Shown: positions 17,223 through 29,167 of the stretch, in pieces | How the letters are laid out: each line of letters starts with the position of its first letter | Position numbering within the stretch: position 1 is the stretch's first letter | Source: Allorhodopirellula heiligendammensis | GTDB lineage: Bacteria > Planctomycetota > Planctomycetia > Pirellulales > Pirellulaceae | DNA length: 64,000 nucleotides | Reading direction: 5' to 3' | Assembly (NCBI RefSeq): GCF_007860105.1 | Contig: NZ_SJPU01000004.1 | Span: 124,001-188,000, forward strand | The notes under the pieces: generated by a model | Databases searched by the model: none | Told to the model about the DNA's origin: nothing | What the model saw: only the letters and a program-made list of their open reading frames with translations | Made by a program: the position numbers and the translations under genes

Positions 17223-18743
17223 TTATTGCATGTCAGCGAGCGTATGCATCGAATCGCTCAGCCGCAGATAGAGGTCACGATAGACCGGAAACAGGCGGTT
17301 GTAGGTCGCTTTGGCTTTGGCGTCGGGTTTGGTCTCTGCCGCCACTTCAATGGTAGCCGCGCAAGCAGAGGCGATATTCCGATAGGCACCGTCGCCTACC
17401 GCAGCTAGCAATGCCACACCGTACGCTGCACCTTGCTCGACCTTTAGCGTGGTGATCTTTTTGCCGAACACATCCGCTTGCATCTGACGCCACAGCTCGT
17501 TCTTACTGCCGCCACCGGATGCGCGGATTTGCCGGACGGGCACCCCGAGAGATTCGATAATGTCGAGGCTGTCACGCAGAGCAAAGGTAATCCCTTCCAT
17601 CACGCTACGGGTCATCGCGGCACGATCATGGGTCAGGTTCATACCAACAAACGCCCCGCGCGCTTTCGGGTCGGCGTGAGGCGTGCGCTCGCCGTTGAGG
17701 TAGGGCAGGAACAATAGCGAGCCACTGCCAGCGGGAACACCTTCCGCTTCCTTGGTCGCAGCGGCGAACGATTGGCCTTTCGGCATGCCTGCTAAACCTT
17801 GCAACACGTTCTCTACCCACCACTGCAGCGAGCCGCCACTGGTCAGGTTCACCCCCATCATGTGCCACTTACCGCGTACGGCATGGCAGAACGTATGCAA
17901 GCGTCCAGCAGCATCGATATTGGGTTCGTCACTGTGGACGAACATCACGCCGCTGGTGCCGATCGATGTGCTCAGCAAGCCGGTCTTTACAATTCCATTG
18001 CCGATCGCGCCGGCTGCGCAGTCCCCCGCACCACCAACCACCTTGCACTCGGTGCTCAGCCCAAGTGATTTGGCGGCAGCGGGCGTCAACGTTCCCGTAA
18101 CATCCTCGGATTCAACTACCCGCGGGAGGAGAGAGGCGTCCAAGCCCAGCTTGCTGAGTAGCTCACTCGACCAGCCACGCGCCTTGACGTCGAGGAGCAA
18201 CGTGCCGCTGGCGTCGCTGACTTCAGTGACGTAATCGCCGATCAGCCGCCGGCGAATCTCGTCCTTCGGCAACAATACCTTTGCAAGCTTTCCAAAATTT
18301 CGCTTCTCATTGTCCCGCAACCACAAAATCTTAGGTGCCTGGAAACCGGTCAGGGCTGGGTTAGCGACCATGCCAATCAATTTCTCACGCGAACCGGCCG
18401 CACTCGTGATCGCATCACACTGCTCAACGGTTCGTTGATCGTTCCACAGAAGTGCCGGGCGAATGACTTGATCGTCTTTGTCCAGGAACACCGAGCCGTG
18501 CATCTGTCCAGATAGCCCGATCGCCTTGACTTCGGATTTGTCGACGTTCGACGCACGCAGGACGGCACGAACGGTCTTCACAGTCGCTTTCCACCAATCC
18601 TCAGGATCTTGCTCGGTCCACCCCGGGCGAGGCTGGGCCATGGGGTAATTGGCATCGGATTCGGCGAGCACGCTGCCCGCTTCGTCAATGAGAAGTGTTT
18701 TGGTGCCGCTGGTACCGATATCGATGCCGAGGTAATAACTCAT
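17223..18743 (-). CDS. xylB: Xylulokinase (FGGY family carbohydrate kinase)
   Basis: Phosphorylates D-xylulose with ATP, feeding the pentose phosphate pathway. The 506-residue length and motifs fit xylulokinase: GIDIGTSGTKTLLIDEAG at the N-terminus, AIGLSGQMHGSVFLD with the catalytic-region Gln-Met-His, GAGDCAAGAIGNGI in the phosphate region, FLPYLNGERTPHADPKARG and IRASGGGSKNELWRQMQADV near the C-terminus. I start at ATG 18743, since the conserved N-terminus begins there; the longer frame to 18887 runs into the divergent gene. No xylose isomerase or sugar transporter lies next to it, but a solute-binding-like protein is divergently encoded 142 bases away. Confidence 0.93.
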   Translation of the reverse strand: MSYYLGIDIGTSGTKTLLIDEAGSVLAESDANYPMAQPRPGWTEQDPEDWWKATVKTVRAVLRASNVDKSEVKAIGLSGQMHGSVFLDKDDQVIRPALLWNDQRTVEQCDAITSAAGSREKLIGMVANPALTGFQAPKILWLRDNEKRNFGKLAKVLLPKDEIRRRLIGDYVTEVSDASGTLLLDVKARGWSSELLSKLGLDASLLPRVVESEDVTGTLTPAAAKSLGLSTECKVVGGAGDCAAGAIGNGIVKTGLLSTSIGTSGVMFVHSDEPNIDAAGRLHTFCHAVRGKWHMMGVNLTSGGSLQWWVENVLQGLAGMPKGQSFAAATKEAEGVPAGSGSLLFLPYLNGERTPHADPKARGAFVGMNLTHDRAAMTRSVMEGITFALRDSLDIIESLGVPVRQIRASGGGSKNELWRQMQADVFGKKITTLKVEQGAAYGVALLAAVGDGAYRNIASACAATIEVAAETKPDAKAKATYNRLFPVYRDLYLRLSDSMHTLADMQ

Positions 18744-18885
18744 GTTGCGTGGTTGATCAAAAGTGGAGGTGTGAAAAGATTGGATCGGGGTCTGCCCTGA
18801 ACAAAACGACAATATAACCCGTATGATGGCCGCGTTGTCCTCGCAGGCCGACGATTTCTCTGCTCCGAACCAATGCTGCCCTTTC

Positions 18886-20355
18886 ATGCGATCCTCCGAC
18901 CACGCGCGCGAGCCACATTCGCCTTCATCATCCGGTTTGCCACGCCGTGATTGGATCGCCGGAGCAGGCTGCCTGCTGGCAACGTTGGGGTGCCGACCGG
19001 GACAGCCCAGCGAGGATTCCGCGAGCCGCGACGCGACGATTCACTCCGACGTGCCGCTGCGGATCCTCTGGATGGGTAGGGCCGCAGACGCGACGGTGCT
19101 CGAGCGAACGTGGGCATCGATCAGCGAGCAACCACTCGATATTCGATTGCTCGAGCCTCCTCGCGATGCCGAGTCAACAGACGCGCCCGATGACCCATCA
19201 CCACTGCAATCCCAAGAGTATCTGAAACAGTCCAGCAGCGCCGACGTTTTGCTGTATCCCGTCTCCATGATGGGCGAACTGGTGACCAACAAACGCATCA
19301 TGCCGCTGCTCGCTAACGCCTCCAGCGAGGAAAGTCTCGGCAGCACCAGCGCCGATCAACACGATACTTTTCGAGGGCTCGATCGTTCGTCACTGCCGAT
19401 CACCCTGCGATTGGCAACGACGTTCGCAGGGGAACAGATGGCGACGCCCCTGGGCGGTCGTTTGCCTGCATTGATGTTGGGGGAAAACTCCAGTGATGAA
19501 TCAATCCAGTCCTGGAGCGAATACGCTGACTTTGTCGAGTCCTCGGGAGGCAAGTGTGCTGAACCCACTGCATTGGGATGGGCCGGAGCGATGTACCTAT
19601 GGCGACTGGCTAGCAGCCTGCAGACCACTTGGTTGTTCGACCGCGAGACCCTTGCCCCCCTCCTGACGCTGCCCGAGTATGTGGCCGTATTGCAGCAGAT
19701 GCGCGCTGCGGTACAGAAGTCTAGCCCCGAGTTTCGCGACCTGGCTCCCGGCCAAATCTATCGGCTTGTCGCCAACGGTGAATTGCAGGCAGGCATTGGG
19801 TTCCCGCAGCTCGGCCCGAGCCCAGAGGACGCGCGAGATCAAGTAAATGGTGTGATTGCATTCTCCGCGCTGCCCGACGGTGGTGATGACGAGTCGAAAC
19901 TCGGTACCGAAATCCGGCAGGCTCGGCAGCGAGCCATGATTGATCCATTCATGCTGGTGGGATCGTTAGCCGCGTCCTGTCGGCAGACTGCAGCGGCAGA
20001 CGCATTTTTGGATTGGCTCTCCGGTGGCCAAGGGAGCGAGCCACTCTATCGCAGTATCGCGTCGTTAGTCGACGTCACCAGCCCGGCGAGTGAGTCATCT
20101 GTCGATATGGCAGAGCGGTATCGAGCATGGCTGAGCACCCAGCTATCCAAGCCGGGTTACGTTCCGACACTTCAACTCGCCGGTGCCGTGGAGTACTACA
20201 ACTCGCTTGATAGCATCGTGCGTGACTGCGTGCTCGGAGACACCACCGCCGAGGTTGCCTGCCAGCAGATCAACGATCAGTGGAATCATCTCCATCACCA
20301 ATACGATCTTCCCAGTCAAAAGCGAATGTGGCGACGGGCCCTTTCGATGGGTTAG
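18886..20355 (+). CDS. Exported solute-binding-like protein
   Basis: A 489-residue protein resembling extracellular solute-binding proteins of ABC importers. The N-terminus has RRDWIAGAGCLLATLGC, with a twin-arginine-like pair, a short hydrophobic stretch and cysteines at 29 and 36 that could be a lipoprotein anchor, though neither matches a lipobox well. The body contains LRILWMGRAADATVLERTW, VLLYPVSMMGELVTN and a C-terminal AAADAFLDWLSGGQGSEPLY, in the manner of family 1 binding proteins. No permease or ATPase gene adjoins it. The start at ATG 18886 is preferred to 18823 because it puts the export signal closer to the N-terminus. The divergent arrangement with xylB suggests a sugar ligand, which is inference. 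Confidence 0.65.
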   Translation: MRSSDHAREPHSPSSSGLPRRDWIAGAGCLLATLGCRPGQPSEDSASRDATIHSDVPLRILWMGRAADATVLERTWASISEQPLDIRLLEPPRDAESTDAPDDPSPLQSQEYLKQSSSADVLLYPVSMMGELVTNKRIMPLLANASSEESLGSTSADQHDTFRGLDRSSLPITLRLATTFAGEQMATPLGGRLPALMLGENSSDESIQSWSEYADFVESSGGKCAEPTALGWAGAMYLWRLASSLQTTWLFDRETLAPLLTLPEYVAVLQQMRAAVQKSSPEFRDLAPGQIYRLVANGELQAGIGFPQLGPSPEDARDQVNGVIAFSALPDGGDDESKLGTEIRQARQRAMIDPFMLVGSLAASCRQTAAADAFLDWLSGGQGSEPLYRSIASLVDVTSPASESSVDMAERYRAWLSTQLSKPGYVPTLQLAGAVEYYNSLDSIVRDCVLGDTTAEVACQQINDQWNHLHHQYDLPSQKRMWRRALSMG

Positions 20356-20417
20356 ACAACCGCGACTCATCTCCTGCTCCCCGAGGTCAGTGAAAGATCT
20401 CCCCGCGTTCCACAACG

Positions 20418-21605
20418 TCAATCGAATTCGGCTAAAACGATGGGATCGGTTTCCTGGAGACGAAACCTCGCTAAAGCTTCCTGGATCGTGCGGGCCTCGT
20501 TGGAGTCCGCATGCACTAAGAGCTTTTGAATTGCCCAGAGACAAGCTGCTCGCACGATGGACTCCGAATCTCGCAAACCGATCATCAGGGTTTCGACGCA
20601 GTCAACATCGCCGACATTCCCCAGCACGACAGCGGCGTTTCGCAGCAACCCGCGACGCCGCGTTCGCCACATCGCAGTATCGCGGAACTGCTTACGAAAG
20701 CTCTCGTCATCAAGTGAAAACAACCGCAACAACTCCATCCGGCCACGCACCGTCTGTGTCGGGGCCATCTGCCTCGCATCCCGCATCCCCTCAGCTGCCA
20801 TGGCTCGGCGTGTTGGCTTGCGATTCCACGGGCAAACCTCTTGGCAGACATCGCAACCGAATACCCAGTCTCCAATGCCGGCGCGCATCGGCTCCGGGAT
20901 CAGTTCGCGACTCTCAATCGTCAGAAAACTAATGCATTTCGACGCATCGAGCACATGGGGGCCCACAAACGCGTTGGTTGGGCAGGCATCTAAGCAAGCT
21001 GTGCAAGTTCCACAGTGGTCTGGTTCGAAAGGAGTATCCGCGGGCAACTCGATATCGACGAGCACGCAGGCCAGAAAGAAATAGCTACCCATCACTGGGT
21101 TCAATAGCAGCGTGTTCTTGCCACGCCAGCCCAACCCGGCGAGTTGAGCAACCTCTCGTTCCATCAACGGCGCAGTATCGACGATCCCACGTGCGTGAGA
21201 CTCCGGACGCAGGCCTCGAATGAGCTTGCAGATTCGCTTGAGTTTGGGATGAATCACATCGTGATAGTCCAATCCCGACCAGGAGTACCGGGCAACGCGC
21301 CCATGAACACCACCGTCTGGCAACTCTTCGTTAGATGCTGGATTGGCCGCTGGATAGGGGAATGCCAAAACAATCACCGCCCGCGCCCCAGGCAAAACAC
21401 CTGCGGGATGGCGATAGGCATCCAATCGGTTTGCAAAATAGCCCATCTCCGCCGCATAACCGGCCTCAATCCACTCGACAAGTTCAGTAAATCCCTGACT
21501 GTCGACGGCGGGTGCGAATCCGCATGCCGAGAATCCTTCGTCGATCGCAGCAGCACGAACTGCGGCCGCAACTTCGTGCAGATCGGGCGGTTGCGAAAGT
21601 GGCAT
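20418..21605 (-). CDS. queG: Epoxyqueuosine reductase
   Basis: Reduces epoxyqueuosine to queuosine in tRNA, using a cobalamin cofactor and two 4Fe-4S clusters. The 395 residues show the QueG signature: ARYSWSGLDYHDVIHPKL, VDTAPLMEREVAQLAGLGW followed by RGKNTLL, cluster ligands CGTCTACLDACPTNAF, CISFLTIE, and the second set GCDVCQEVCPWN. A C-terminal HEAT-like region (about 300-385, VLGNVGDVDCVETLMIGL) completes the usual architecture. The start at ATG 21605 matches the family N-terminus; the frame is open to 21830 but that part overlaps the divergent ATPase gene. It converges on the solute-binding-like gene with a 62-base gap. Confidence 0.94.
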   Translation of the reverse strand: MPLSQPPDLHEVAAAVRAAAIDEGFSACGFAPAVDSQGFTELVEWIEAGYAAEMGYFANRLDAYRHPAGVLPGARAVIVLAFPYPAANPASNEELPDGGVHGRVARYSWSGLDYHDVIHPKLKRICKLIRGLRPESHARGIVDTAPLMEREVAQLAGLGWRGKNTLLLNPVMGSYFFLACVLVDIELPADTPFEPDHCGTCTACLDACPTNAFVGPHVLDASKCISFLTIESRELIPEPMRAGIGDWVFGCDVCQEVCPWNRKPTRRAMAAEGMRDARQMAPTQTVRGRMELLRLFSLDDESFRKQFRDTAMWRTRRRGLLRNAAVVLGNVGDVDCVETLMIGLRDSESIVRAACLWAIQKLLVHADSNEARTIQEALARFRLQETDPIVLAEFD

Positions 21606-21811
21606 AGGCTTGACGTGGAGAGATTGAGTAACGCGAGCATGGCTGCGTGTCCGTACTTGGGGTCTCGACCGTGGTGCACTCCAACCGTGTCGAAACAGGC
21701 AGGCCACCGATACTACCATTTTCGCTTCAGTTTGCCCGCACGACGTGCCGACTGTAACGATTAGATAGGTTTTCCGCTTTTTTAGTTTTGTGCCGCCTCG
21801 GGACGTCGACC

Positions 21812-23410
21812 ATGTCATCGGTTGAAACACAGTTTCACGTACCCCCGTTTCCCCCCTTCCCCAGCGCCTCGCGATACGTTCGCGTCGGTTCTCAGGATGA
21901 AGCTCTGCAGCGTGTTAGGCACGCCGTCGAGGCTTGGGAAGCCATTTCGTTGGTCATTGGACCACCGGGTACCGGCAAGTCCTTGATCTGCCAAGTTTTG
22001 CAGCAGTATTTTTCGCGGGATCGCGAAGTCATTGTGTTCGGTGACACCACGCTCGAAAGCCCCCTGTCGCTGCAGCGTCACCTGCTCAGCCGCCTCGATC
22101 GGATTCGGGGTATCGCGCCCACGCCGCCAGCACTGGGGGACGATCCGCAGCTTGCCATTATTGAGCGAATCGCTGGCAGTTCGAAAGAGTTCGCCGGTCT
22201 GCTTTTGCTGGTCGACGAAGCGCAGTCTCTGCGTCCCGAGGTGCTCGAGACCATTCGCATTCTGACCAACGTGATGTCCGATGGACGGCCGCGTGTCAGC
22301 GCCGTCTTACTGGGTGGCCCCCAGCTCGACGAGACGCTCGCCCTGCCATCTCTCGATGCTCTCGTCCAACGCGTCGCGACGCGTTGCTACCTGCACCCGC
22401 TCTCCAGTGATGAGACGGTGCGGTACGTTCGCCGCGCAATCGACAATGCCGGGGAAGCGGCCCAGTTCGCCATTGACGAAGAAGCCATTCGCTGCATTCA
22501 TTCTGCGTGTAGCGGTGTGCCACGCCTCGTCAATCAACTCATGACCGCAGCGATATCATTCGCCAGTTCCAAGCAACAAACCCAGATCACGACTAAAATC
22601 GTCGATGGCGCCTGGTCGGTGCTGCAGCAGCTTCCCGGCCCGCTTCTCGATGAACCTGAATTGAGCCGACCTGTATCTGACGTCGAATTCGGTCCTCTCC
22701 GCGATGGCGAAGACGTGACCTTTGAGACCAGCGAGCTCTCCAAACTCCCAAATGATCTTCCCTCCGTTGGCCACAACACGGACGATCATTCGCAGTGCAC
22801 CGAGAATCTTCGCAATTGCGACGCCGTGGAACACGAACAGGAGATCGAAGATCCCGAGTTTACCGTGCAAACCGATGTCGCTTACAGCTGCGATGATGCG
22901 TCTCAGTTCGGTGCGGTTAGCGTTGACTGTCAATCGCCATGCGACTTTGACTATGAAAACATCACTGCTCGCCAAGTCAATGAAGAAAGTCCAGAAAGCA
23001 CCTTGGAGCCCAACAGCACGCTCGAAACACCCTCGCCTGACGAGCTATTTGGTGACTTCGACGATGAAGAGCCGGTGACGGACTCCGCTGAAACTCCGAC
23101 ACTGCGAATTCGCGACGAGCCAGACAGCGAAGCTGACACCGATCATATGGTTGAATCGACAGAGGTCGAAACCGCCTTGCATCAGGAAGTGCTGAACCTG
23201 CGTGCGGCCGCCGCTCCAGTGCTCTGGGTCGAAGAGGCCGACGACGACGAACTCGTCCACGACGATCGCGACATGCTGGTCATCGAGGACGACATTGACG
23301 TCGAGAATCCGGTGATCGTCAAAGAGATTCCCACCGACGCCCCTGCGGAACCTTCGGTCGCGATCGACTTCCACGCCATGTTGGCCAAGATGCGCACCTC
23401 AAAACGATAG
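21812..23410 (+). CDS. ExeA/MshM-type AAA ATPase with long acidic C-terminal tail
   Basis: A 532-residue protein. Residues 1-265 form a secretion-type AAA ATPase: VGSQDEALQRVRHAVEAWE, Walker A GPPGTGKS (about 51-58), Walker B LLLLVDEAQSL (about 130-140), and GVPRLVNQLMTAAISFA in the C-terminal helical part. Such ATPases (ExeA/GspA, exosortase-associated) act at the inner membrane face with envelope assembly systems. Residues 290-532 are a very acidic, probably disordered region rich in Glu, Asp and Ser, ending in VAIDFHAMLAKMRTSKR. No transmembrane segment or peptidoglycan-binding domain is present, unlike ExeA itself. The start at ATG 21812 matches the domain boundary. The next gene begins five bases after the stop. 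Confidence 0.85.
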   Translation: MSSVETQFHVPPFPPFPSASRYVRVGSQDEALQRVRHAVEAWEAISLVIGPPGTGKSLICQVLQQYFSRDREVIVFGDTTLESPLSLQRHLLSRLDRIRGIAPTPPALGDDPQLAIIERIAGSSKEFAGLLLLVDEAQSLRPEVLETIRILTNVMSDGRPRVSAVLLGGPQLDETLALPSLDALVQRVATRCYLHPLSSDETVRYVRRAIDNAGEAAQFAIDEEAIRCIHSACSGVPRLVNQLMTAAISFASSKQQTQITTKIVDGAWSVLQQLPGPLLDEPELSRPVSDVEFGPLRDGEDVTFETSELSKLPNDLPSVGHNTDDHSQCTENLRNCDAVEHEQEIEDPEFTVQTDVAYSCDDASQFGAVSVDCQSPCDFDYENITARQVNEESPESTLEPNSTLETPSPDELFGDFDDEEPVTDSAETPTLRIRDEPDSEADTDHMVESTEVETALHQEVLNLRAAAAPVLWVEEADDDELVHDDRDMLVIEDDIDVENPVIVKEIPTDAPAEPSVAIDFHAMLAKMRTSKR

Positions 23411-23415
23411 TCAAC

Positions 23416-23907
23416 ATGCCGATAACAAGCCCGGTCAATCCGATCCGCAGTGACGACACGCTGACAACACTTCTATGCCATGCGGTTTCCGCTAATCGTA
23501 GCGAGCGGAAGACGCTCACCCTGGTTCTACCTGAGCATGTTGCCTTGCAACCGGACTTCTTTTGCGATCTCGCCAGTAGCTGGCGAGTATTGCGTAAGAA
23601 ACTTTCACTCGGCGAGGGCACTGAACTGAAGGTTGACTACTGCAGCGATGCCGATGGGCTAGGCATCCTCCAAGAAGCTTTCAGACGAATTGAGCAATGG
23701 CGTTGCCAGCACAACCTTAGGCAGCAGAAACTCCATGGCTTGATAAAATTGTCCCGCTGCCTCATTGTCGGCAAGCCCACACGCGATGCGTCTGCAGTGG
23801 TGATGGGCGTTGCTGAACCTTCGGTCTCGCTGCCCGATTGGGCTGAGCCAGCGCAAATCTCAATGCCTGGTTATCCGAGAAACAACGGGCGCATGTGTCG
23901 CTCGTAG
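23416..23907 (+). CDS. Hypothetical protein co-transcribed with the ExeA-like ATPase
   Basis: A 163-residue product that I do not recognise. It begins at ATG five bases after the ATPase stop, which argues for a shared message and a linked role. Visible features: KTLTLVLPEHVALQPDFF, a helical part FRRIEQWRCQHNLRQQKLHG, and a Pro-rich end. There is no signal peptide, membrane helix or catalytic motif. The last 37 bases overlap, in antisense, the end of uxaE. The middle segment has the residue mix of a folded soluble protein, so I accept it as real, with moderate certainty. Confidence 0.55.
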   Translation: MPITSPVNPIRSDDTLTTLLCHAVSANRSERKTLTLVLPEHVALQPDFFCDLASSWRVLRKKLSLGEGTELKVDYCSDADGLGILQEAFRRIEQWRCQHNLRQQKLHGLIKLSRCLIVGKPTRDASAVVMGVAEPSVSLPDWAEPAQISMPGYPRNNGRMCRS

Positions 23908-25121
23908 ATATTTTCGGTCACCTGTTTGCCGACAATCTCTTCGTTGGCGACAAGCAGGTCGGTGTACCGACTGCCGGTCTTGGCAGCGACCTTGAATGAC
24001 ACATGCAATAGTTGTCGCATGCTCGCGTTAAACATGGGGTTGGCGGGAATGTGACGGATCGACGATGCAAATTCGCTGCCGCTGTACTGCTGCACGGTTG
24101 CGAGATCGAGCAGTTTGCTGGCATCGACATCGATCACGCTGGCGTAGGGTGCGGACAACTCTTCGACATGGTCGAGCGCGTACAAGTAGATCTCCTTGGC
24201 GAGCTCCAGACCGTCACCGCCAGCCTCAGCAAGACCGATTAATTCTTCGAGCCAGGTTGTCCCGGCGGTCTTGATGTGTAGTCCCGCACCGGTGCGACGC
24301 AGGGATTCACGGATGATCGGGTACAAGCTGAACTTGTCGCTACCGCTGTGTACGCTCAGTTTGAGATTCTCTGGCAAGCCATATTGCTTTACCGCGTGAG
24401 CGATCACGGCCAAGTCATCGTTAAATTCTCGCTCGAACTGGGCCAGGTCGCCGACGTAGTCGACCCCCTTGTTGAAACGCCCCGTGAATTTGGGAGCGAT
24501 CGTTTGCAGCGGAATTTTTTCATCCGCCATGGCCGCCAGAATGATCAACAGCTCTGGAGGCGTCTGTGGTGAATCGGTTTCATCCATGGAAACCTCTGCA
24601 ACCAAGTTCCCGCTGCCTTTGACAGACGCGATATGCTGATAGATCACGGCTGCTTCCTTGACAGCGAGCAAGTATTGCTCAGCAACACGGCGGACATCGT
24701 CACCCGTGATCTGGAGAGGGGTCGACAGGCCGGCGAGTTCCAGTGATCCCACCAGTTCACTGTGTCGATCGACGAAGGTGTCAATGTCGGATGCTGGAGC
24801 CGCCTTCCCGATCCAGTCCGCGACGTCGATTGTGAAGAAATCGCTGCATGGCAAGAATGGTTCGACCGTGGCGAGCTGGATATGATCGGCATCGACGTGC
24901 CAAGGCTTCGCCCAGCCGAGCTTCTCCACCGCTGCTTTTGCCGCATCGTAGACGCTCTGTGGCCGAGACCCGACGAAGGTGTGTTCCCGATTGGATTTAT
25001 TCCAAACCGGAGCGACATCAACGCCATCATCGGCGAGTTTCTGAAAAGCACGCAGTTGTGCCGCTGCTTGATGAGCGAAGCGATCGCCCACGCCGAAAGA
25101 GTATTTTCCGATGGTCAGCAT
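23871..25121 (-). CDS. uxaE: Tagaturonate epimerase (UxaE) family protein
   Basis: Matches my recollection of the tagaturonate/fructuronate epimerase UxaE of Thermotoga: SFGVGDRF near the start, VDADHIQL, VAEVSMDETDSPQTPPELL, FNKGVDYVGDLAQFEREF, KLSVHSGSDKFSLYPIIRES and GAGLHIKTAGTTWLEEL. The enzyme interconverts D-tagaturonate and D-fructuronate in hexuronate breakdown and uses a divalent metal; the His and Asp/Glu in these motifs are likely ligands. At 416 residues it is shorter than the Thermotoga protein, apparently lacking the N-terminal 80 or so residues. No other hexuronate genes are adjacent. The 3' end overlaps the hypothetical gene by 37 bases in antisense. Confidence 0.8.
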   Translation of the reverse strand: MLTIGKYSFGVGDRFAHQAAAQLRAFQKLADDGVDVAPVWNKSNREHTFVGSRPQSVYDAAKAAVEKLGWAKPWHVDADHIQLATVEPFLPCSDFFTIDVADWIGKAAPASDIDTFVDRHSELVGSLELAGLSTPLQITGDDVRRVAEQYLLAVKEAAVIYQHIASVKGSGNLVAEVSMDETDSPQTPPELLIILAAMADEKIPLQTIAPKFTGRFNKGVDYVGDLAQFEREFNDDLAVIAHAVKQYGLPENLKLSVHSGSDKFSLYPIIRESLRRTGAGLHIKTAGTTWLEELIGLAEAGGDGLELAKEIYLYALDHVEELSAPYASVIDVDASKLLDLATVQQYSGSEFASSIRHIPANPMFNASMRQLLHVSFKVAAKTGSRYTDLLVANEEIVGKQVTENIYERHMRPLFLG

Positions 25122-25224
25122 AGATTTCTTATCCCAGTAGTTTGAAGTAGTGTGTTTTCTAATCGATGGTGGAAAAACCGGCTACCCGTGTGGCGTATGG
25201 CCGACTGCAGTGCGTTATCATCAA

Positions 25225-25250
25225 GCGCAGAGAAACTGCGCAGAGAAACT
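25225..25250. repeat. 13-base tandem direct repeat between uxaE and the histidine kinase gene
   Basis: Two perfect, adjacent copies of GCGCAGAGAAACT (25225-25237 and 25238-25250). It lies in the 190-base gap upstream of uxaE and downstream of the histidine kinase. It could be a regulator site for uxaE or simple slippage. Confidence 0.6.
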
Positions 25251-25311
25251 CGGTAGCGGTCGCTTCGCCTAATTGCCAGTTTGTTCGGGCAACCACGAGC
25301 TAACCGCCCGC

Positions 25312-27663
<2,352 letters not shown>

Positions 27664-27987
27664 CGCCTCGCCGTTTCAATATGCGCCCTTGAGGCCGTGG
27701 TCAGCCCGCCAACGCGGCGGTAGTAATGCCTGCCTCACTGTGCAGAGGTTCAAAGACGGTAGAGGCTCCAATTGAAGGCCATCGATTCGCCCGGGTCAAT
27801 GGCCCAGAAATTTACTTGCGTGTCACTGGGTGGGCAGCCCGAGTTACGGCGAGGTCGTCGCATGGTGGTTGGTAGAGCGGAGATGTTCGCACTACAATGC
27901 TGTTTGAAGACTTCTCGTCTCCCTTCGAGTCTCCCACCTATCGCTTCCCGCCTCCCACCTTGGTCGCCTTCACGGCACGGATTTACC
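27664..27987. promoter_or_regulatory. 324-base divergent intergenic region
   Basis: Separates the histidine kinase start from the signal-peptide start of the cytochrome/DUF2231 gene, so both promoters should lie here. A frame continuous with the downstream gene is open back to 27772, but it has no protein-like content before the signal peptide. I see no repeat or RNA gene. Confidence 0.35.
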
Positions 27988-29094
27988 ATGCATCTCCCAC
28001 CCCACCGTCCCCTGCCGAATTGTTTGAGCATTGCCCTCCTGACCAGCATCGCGGTGCTAACGTTCCAATGGCCCATCGCGGCCGCGAACGACAGCGACAT
28101 CGTGGGGAAATCAACGGCAGAAATGATGGAAGACGTTGCCGATCAGCCCACCAAGCGATTGCCGGTCGACGAGGACGGACGGGTGGTGAGTTTTGAACGT
28201 GACGTGATCCCCATCCTGCGGGAGCGCTGTATGGAGTGCCACGGTCCCGATGACGCTAAGAATGATTTTCGGGTCGATGATCCCGAACTGGTATTTGATT
28301 ACGTTGTCGAAGAGGACGCCCTCTCAAGTAGTTTATTTACGGACTATCTGACTACCGAGGACGACGACATGTTGATGCCGCCGCGAAGCCATGGGGGCCC
28401 GCTCAGTCCCAGCGAATTGGCGCTCATCCGACTGTGGATCGACGAGGGCGCGAATTGGCCAGAGGACGCGATGCTCGATGGTTCGGGGGCGCCGCTACCG
28501 GCCGCTGACGAGCTATTGACGGAGAATCGAGGTCTGGTATCACGCGTCTGGGCGTTCCAGGGCTTCCTGCACCCCGCCACCGTTCACTTTCCGATTGCTT
28601 CGCTGATGATCGGAGCACTATTCGTGGTACTGGGTTGGAAGTGGTCCGCCGTGGGCACGCAGATCCCATTGGCGTGCCTATGGATTGGTGCGGTTTCAGC
28701 GATCGTGGCTACCATGATGGGTTGGTCATTCAGTGTCGAGAAAGGCTATGGGTCATGGAATCGGTTTGACATGGATTCAGAAATCTTTTGGCATCGTTGG
28801 TCTGCGGTGATTGTGACCGTACTCTCAAGCGTTTTCGCGATCGTCGCACTGCTCTCCATTCGCTCGCGATCGACACGGTTGACGACGACCTGGAAGGCGG
28901 GGCTATTATTAGTCGCGGGGCTGGTCGGAGCGGTGGGACACCAGGGCGGCGAGTTGACTTATGGCAAAGAGTTTTACCCCAAAGCGTTCAGCATCCTACT
29001 TGGTCATCCCGTTGACTCCAGCCACGACTCAAACGAAGAAGATTCGGATACACTGCGGGAAACTGAATCAGCTAGCATGGTCCCATTGGAATAG
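27988..29094 (+). CDS. Membrane protein with cytochrome c-like (PSCyt1) motif and DUF2231 domain
   Basis: A 368-residue exported membrane protein. Signal peptide 1-33 (LSIALLTSIAVLTFQWPIAAA). A cytochrome-like segment at about 55-165 carries the heme motif RCMECHGPDDAKNDFRVDDP and DDMLMPPRSHGGPLSPSELAL, the arrangement of the planctomycete cytochrome C domain PSCyt1. A DUF2231-type membrane domain with four or five helices follows (about 190-340), starting LHPATVHFPIASLMIGALF, with histidines in the helices that may bind heme (HPATVHF, FWHRW). It is probably a periplasmic-facing redox protein; its partners are unknown. The start at ATG 27988 is set by the signal peptide. ppk1 follows 73 bases later on the same strand. 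Confidence 0.8.
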   Translation: MHLPPHRPLPNCLSIALLTSIAVLTFQWPIAAANDSDIVGKSTAEMMEDVADQPTKRLPVDEDGRVVSFERDVIPILRERCMECHGPDDAKNDFRVDDPELVFDYVVEEDALSSSLFTDYLTTEDDDMLMPPRSHGGPLSPSELALIRLWIDEGANWPEDAMLDGSGAPLPAADELLTENRGLVSRVWAFQGFLHPATVHFPIASLMIGALFVVLGWKWSAVGTQIPLACLWIGAVSAIVATMMGWSFSVEKGYGSWNRFDMDSEIFWHRWSAVIVTVLSSVFAIVALLSIRSRSTRLTTTWKAGLLLVAGLVGAVGHQGGELTYGKEFYPKAFSILLGHPVDSSHDSNEEDSDTLRETESASMVPLE

Positions 29095-29167
29095 CGATCG
29101 CAGTAACCGCGGCTACCTCCCTACCCAACCGCATTCCTTTTTCGTTTCTTTGATTTGAGAATCTTTC

